From Aeromicrobium panaciterrae (GTDB lineage: Bacteria; Actinomycetota; Actinomycetes; Propionibacteriales; Nocardioidaceae): a DNA stretch of 64,000 nucleotides. The notes beneath the pieces were generated by a model that worked only from the letters and a program-made list of their open reading frames with translations, was not told where the DNA came from and searched no databases. The position numbers were made by a program, and so were the translations under genes. How positions within the stretch are numbered: position 1 is the stretch's first letter; every line of letters starts with the position of its first letter. This document shows positions 60,882 through 64,000 of this stretch, in pieces. The stretch is from NCBI RefSeq assembly GCF_031457275.1, contig NZ_JAVDWH010000001.1:62001-126000 (forward strand). The letters run 5' to 3'.

Positions 60882-61658
60882 ATGGACCGGCGCCAAGTGC
60901 TCAGCCTGATGGCTCTTGCTGGCCTCGCCGCCTGCGCACCATCGAACACGAAGGGGCGATCGGTGGAGACCATCTCGTACGGCGACGGCGCGTCACAGTT
61001 CGCCGAGCTCACCCGCGCACAGGGCGCCTCCAAGGGCGTTGTCGTTGTGATCCACGGCGGCTTTTGGAAATCGCTGTACGACCTCTCGCTTGGCCGACCC
61101 CTCGCGGCATCGCTCGCCAGAAATGGCTGGGATGCCTACAACCTCGAGTACCGACGCGTTGGCAATGGGGGCGGCTGGCCCACCACGTTCGACGACGTCA
61201 GCGCCGGCATTGATGCACTCGCCGGTGTTGACGGTCTCGACACTTCCACGGTGATCACTCTGGGGCACTCTGCCGGAGGTCATTTGGCTGTTCTGGCGGC
61301 CGGCCGTACGAACCCGACGGTGCCGGTGACTGCGGCCATTTCCCAGGCCGGCGTGCTCGACTTGGCGGCGGCCAACGAGGACGACCTCGGATCCAGCGCC
61401 GTGAGGGCATTCATGGGTGACAACACATACGCACAGGCCGACCCGATGTCACAGATCCCGCTTTCGGTGCCGGTCAGATGCGTCCATGGCATTGAGGACG
61501 ACATCGTCCCGATCAGCCAGTCAATCGGCTACGTTGAGCGGGCGAAGAAGGCCGGTGCAGATGCCGAGTTGATTCGCGTCGAAGGCGATCATTTCGTCGT
61601 CATCGACCCGTCGTCGCAGGCTTGGTTGCGCACGTTGAAAGTCCTGGAGGCCCTGTGA
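60882..61658 (+). CDS. Lipoprotein alpha/beta hydrolase
   Basis: 258 residues starting MDRRQVLSL. Lipobox LAGLAAC with cysteine at 18, then the hydrolase fold: oxyanion HGGFW (kynurenine formamidase/BD-FAE-like), nucleophile in GHSAGGH, Asp in GIEDDIVPIS and His in GDHFVVIDP. It is exported and membrane-tethered, possibly hydrolysing esters or amides. It overlaps the next acyltransferase start (GTGA). Substrate unknown. Confidence 0.85.
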   Translation: MDRRQVLSLMALAGLAACAPSNTKGRSVETISYGDGASQFAELTRAQGASKGVVVVIHGGFWKSLYDLSLGRPLAASLARNGWDAYNLEYRRVGNGGGWPTTFDDVSAGIDALAGVDGLDTSTVITLGHSAGGHLAVLAAGRTNPTVPVTAAISQAGVLDLAAANEDDLGSSAVRAFMGDNTYAQADPMSQIPLSVPVRCVHGIEDDIVPISQSIGYVERAKKAGADAELIRVEGDHFVVIDPSSQAWLRTLKVLEAL

Positions 61659-62368
61659 TTTACGGATTTGTGGTCAGCTTCTTCCGTCTGTTCAATCTGG
61701 TCACCGGGCACAAGACGATCCGGCTGGGTGAGCGTCGGCTCCCCAAGGGGACTGGCGCGGTGTTGGCCATCAACCACACGAGCTACGTCGACTTCACCTA
61801 CATCGGGATCGACGCCAGGCGTCGTGACAAGCGATTCGTGCGCTTCATGGCCAAGATCGAGCTCAAGAACAATCCCGTCATCAGGTTCCTGATGTGGGGG
61901 TGCCAAGTGATTGCCGTCGATCGCTCGGCGGGTGCTGACGCCTATCGCGCCGCGGTCGACGAGCTCCGCAAGGGCGAGATCGTCGGCGTCTACCCGGAAG
62001 CGACCATCAGCCGCAGCTTTGAGATCAAGACCCTGAAGTCCGGCGCCGCGCGAATGGCGATCGAGGCCGACGTGCCGATCATCCCGTGCATCGTGTGGGG
62101 CTCGCAGCGCATCGCAACCAAAGGACTACCGCGCCAGCTCGGACGCACCAAGACGCCTGTGATGGTCCTGATCGGCGAGCCGATCCCGCCGTCAGGCTCT
62201 GCCGACGAGCTCTCCACTTCCCTGCATGCCGCAATGACGGCGTTGCTACATGAGGTGCAGGACGCATACGGGCCGCACCCCAAGGGCGAGAACTGGGTGC
62301 CGGCACGCCTCGGCGGCTCGGCGCCGACGCTCGATGAAGCCAACGTGATGGACCAGCAGCGCGACTAG
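61655..62368 (+). CDS. PlsC-like 1-acylglycerol-3-phosphate acyltransferase
   Basis: 237 residues from a GTG overlapping the hydrolase stop. NHTSYVD (H41, D46) is the catalytic HX4D motif; VYPEATISRSF replaces the EGTR phosphate-binding box; VPIIPCIVWGSQRI is the third block. It transfers an acyl chain to a lysophospholipid or similar acceptor at the membrane. Assignment to AGPAT rather than another acyl acceptor is inferred. Confidence 0.88.
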   Translation: MIYGFVVSFFRLFNLVTGHKTIRLGERRLPKGTGAVLAINHTSYVDFTYIGIDARRRDKRFVRFMAKIELKNNPVIRFLMWGCQVIAVDRSAGADAYRAAVDELRKGEIVGVYPEATISRSFEIKTLKSGAARMAIEADVPIIPCIVWGSQRIATKGLPRQLGRTKTPVMVLIGEPIPPSGSADELSTSLHAAMTALLHEVQDAYGPHPKGENWVPARLGGSAPTLDEANVMDQQRD

Positions 62369-62529
62369 GCCGACCCCATCAGTGACGCCTGCGACTCTGC
62401 ATGTGTCTGTCATCCAGGACGGGCTTTTCTGCTCTCCCATATGAGCAAACCGATCACGGTCGACCTCGCGGCGTGCTTCACTGAATGTGGGAGTCAAGGA
62501 CACATCGAGAGATGCGTACTTGGATGAAG

Positions 62530-62553
62530 CACGGGTCGTTTGGGCGACCCGTG
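62530..62553 (+). promoter_or_regulatory. Perfect nine-base hairpin before the nucleotidase gene
   Basis: CACGGGTCG (62530-62538) and CGACCCGTG (62545-62553) with a six-base loop, 20 bases before the start codon of the nucleotidase. It may be the terminator of the upstream gene, an operator or a leader stem; nothing decides between these. Confidence 0.4.
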
Positions 62554-62573
62554 ATGTTGAGGGAGTAAGAACG

Positions 62574-64000
62574 ATGAACCGATCGCTTTGTGGACTCGCG
62601 ACGGCTGCCGCCGTCGTGACTGGCGGTCTGCTGTGCGTATCGCCAGCTCAAGCGGCAAATGACGTCACGATCAATCTCGTCGCTGTGAACGATTTCCACG
62701 GCCAGATCGACGGCAAGGTTGTCCAATGGGCGGCGACAGTCGAACAGCTGCTCGGCGATGGCTCAGCCGACAACACACTGCTCATCTCGGCCGGAGACAA
62801 TGTCGGCGAGTCCGCGCCCGCATCCAACGCTCAGGACGACAACCCGACGATTGATGTGCTCAACGTTCTGGGTGTCGACGCCTCGGCCGTTGGCAATCAC
62901 GAGTTCGACAAGGGCTACAACGATCTGGTCAACCGCATCATGGCGCGGGCCGACTTCCCGATCCTCGGCGCCAACGTCACGAAGTCCGGCGGAGCGCCCG
63001 CGCTGGATGCCTCCACGATGTACACCGTCAGCGGAGTGCGGATCGCCGTCATCGGCGCCGTCACGGACACCACGCCAGAACTCGTCGAGCCGTCGGGCAT
63101 CGCAGGGTTGACCTTTGGCGATCCCGTGGAAGGGATCAACGCCGAGGTTGACCGGCTCAACGCCTTGCCGTCGTCCGAGCAACCTGACGTCATCGTTGCC
63201 GCCATCCACGAAGGTGCTCCGTGGGGAACCTGGACCCTTGAGCAGGCGATGCAGAGCAGCAACACCTTCACGCGGATCGTCGAGGACACGTCGCCTGATG
63301 TCGATGCGATGATCATGGGCCACACGCACAACGCGTACGTCTACAACGCGCCGGTTCCTGGCGATTCAGGCCGCACCCGTCCCTTGATTCAGACGGGCTA
63401 CCACGGACAGAACGTCGGCCAGATCAAGTTGACCGTTGACGCCGACACAGGAGATGTCAGAGCGCACACCGCACGAAATGTCGAGCGCGTCACGACCTCG
63501 GATGACGATCTGATCCCGACAGATCCCAAGCTGGCCACCATTGCTGAGATCCGCGACGACGCAGTCACATTCGCCGCTTCCAAGTCGGAAGCAGCGACAG
63601 CCGCGAAGCAGGAGTACGACGCGGCGGTCGTCGCTCGCGACGAAGCGTATGCCCATGCCGCCGACCTGAAGGACCAGTACGAAGCGTCTGTGGAGGAAGG
63701 CCACGACGTCTACGCCACCGCTTCGGCAATCAAGGTCGACTACGACGCAGCTGTCGCCGAAGGCAAAGCCGCCTACGCCAACGCGGCCTCCATCAAACAG
63801 AAGTACGACACGGCCGTCGCTGAAGGCAAAGCCTCGTACGCAACAGCCACCACCATCAAGCAGGCCTACGACGCAGCCGTACTGGAGGGTCGAGCAGCCT
63901 ACGCAGCAGCCGGTTCGATCAAGCAGGCCTACGACGTGGCCGTTGCCGAGGGCAAGGCTTCCTACGCCAACGCAGCAACGATCAAGCAGGCCTACGACAC
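62574..64000 (+). CDS. Secreted 5'-nucleotidase/metallophosphatase with tandem 21-residue repeats, 3' end cut by window
   Basis: 475 residues visible. Signal peptide to about A27; the metallophosphatase domain (30-300) has NDFHG (39-43), AGDN (73-76), GNHEFD (107-112), H212 and GHTH (249-252), the dimetal motifs of UshA/CpdB-like enzymes acting on nucleotides outside the cell. From residue 344 to the window edge a 21-residue unit repeats, seven copies so far, with the pattern IKQAYDAAVAEGKASYANAA. The expected C-terminal substrate-binding domain is not reached. GGGAG precedes the ATG. Confidence 0.88.
   Translation, partial: MNRSLCGLATAAAVVTGGLLCVSPAQAANDVTINLVAVNDFHGQIDGKVVQWAATVEQLLGDGSADNTLLISAGDNVGESAPASNAQDDNPTIDVLNVLGVDASAVGNHEFDKGYNDLVNRIMARADFPILGANVTKSGGAPALDASTMYTVSGVRIAVIGAVTDTTPELVEPSGIAGLTFGDPVEGINAEVDRLNALPSSEQPDVIVAAIHEGAPWGTWTLEQAMQSSNTFTRIVEDTSPDVDAMIMGHTHNAYVYNAPVPGDSGRTRPLIQTGYHGQNVGQIKLTVDADTGDVRAHTARNVERVTTSDDDLIPTDPKLATIAEIRDDAVTFAASKSEAATAAKQEYDAAVVARDEAYAHAADLKDQYEASVEEGHDVYATASAIKVDYDAAVAEGKAAYANAASIKQKYDTAVAEGKASYATATTIKQAYDAAVLEGRAAYAAAGSIKQAYDVAVAEGKASYANAATIKQAYD
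63603..64000 (+). repeat. 63-base tandem repeats coding for 21-residue units
   Basis: Units begin at 63603, 63666, 63729, 63792, 63855, 63918 and 63981, exactly 63 bases apart. The first two are degenerate at the protein level and the later ones are increasingly similar, suggesting recent expansion. The array continues beyond the window. Confidence 0.9.

Noticed and set aside
62449..62526. 28-codon frame beginning MSKPITVD before the nucleotidase gene
   Set aside because: No ribosome site, no homology that I recognise, and it lies in a probable leader/promoter region.
63603..64000. CRISPR-like array at the window end
   Set aside because: The 63-base repeats have no spacers, stay in frame and code for a protein repeat.

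Overview
The window looks like chromosomal DNA of a high-GC actinobacterium, most likely Nocardioidaceae (Nocardioides/Aeromicrobium-like). This is inferred from gene content: a DevR/DosR-type regulator with universal stress proteins, a FadE5-like acyl-CoA dehydrogenase, a Mycobacterium-type bifunctional dCTP deaminase, an F420-type LLM oxidoreductase, GPP34, DUF4097 and LytR_C proteins, and a HutF-type histidine pathway. Genes are tightly packed, many start and stop codons overlap, and no gene-free stretch exceeds about 290 bases. I saw no insertion sequence, prophage, CRISPR array or rRNA. One tRNA-like gene is present.

Layout. 1-5.1 kb: an amino-acid antiporter (cut by the window start), flavodoxin, two universal stress proteins, a DosR-like regulator and a GNAT enzyme, with three DosR-box-like palindromes. 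5.2-13.5 kb: a sortase-type surface protein coupled to a truncated nucleotide-sugar dehydrogenase, a secreted metzincin protease, a VOC protein, methionine aminopeptidase, an FG-GAP exported protein, and a MaoC/acyl-CoA dehydrogenase/SDR operon with a palindromic operator. 15.3-18.5 kb: an ECF importer (YkoCDE type) under a TPP riboswitch. 19-24.4 kb: a BTAD regulator with inverted domain order, GPP34, Nudix, GNAT and MFS genes. 24.4-30.8 kb: a large membrane Fe-S oxidoreductase, an atypical tRNA-Gly, and an RHH protein/DUF4097/ABC transporter operon.

30.8-38.2 kb: a complete histidine-utilisation operon (hutH-hutU-M20 amidohydrolase-hutF-hutI) with a divergent IclR regulator and a palindrome between them. 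38.2-49.4 kb: an exported S15-type hydrolase, an AGE-family sugar isomerase coupled to fructokinase, psuK/psuG/dcd, a second amino-acid permease, a zinc-type dehydrogenase, a LysR regulator and a 36-residue peptide gene. 49.4-58.2 kb: LLM oxidoreductase, FadE5-like dehydrogenase, acetyl-CoA hydrolase/CoA-transferase, small envelope proteins, an SDR, haloalkane dehalogenase and a PAP2 protein whose 3' end overlaps the dehalogenase. 58.5-64 kb: a LytR_C protein, a CPA-family antiporter, a lipoprotein hydrolase, a PlsC-like acyltransferase, and a secreted 5'-nucleotidase whose region after the catalytic domain carries 21-residue tandem repeats and runs off the window.

The items I consider most worth following are the repeat-expanded 5'-nucleotidase, the non-canonical tRNA-Gly, the helically phased TCCGCA repeats upstream of the metzincin gene, the RHH-protein operon with tandem operators running into its start codon, the orphan DosR cluster, and the recurrent CTAG shared stop codons at convergent gene ends.
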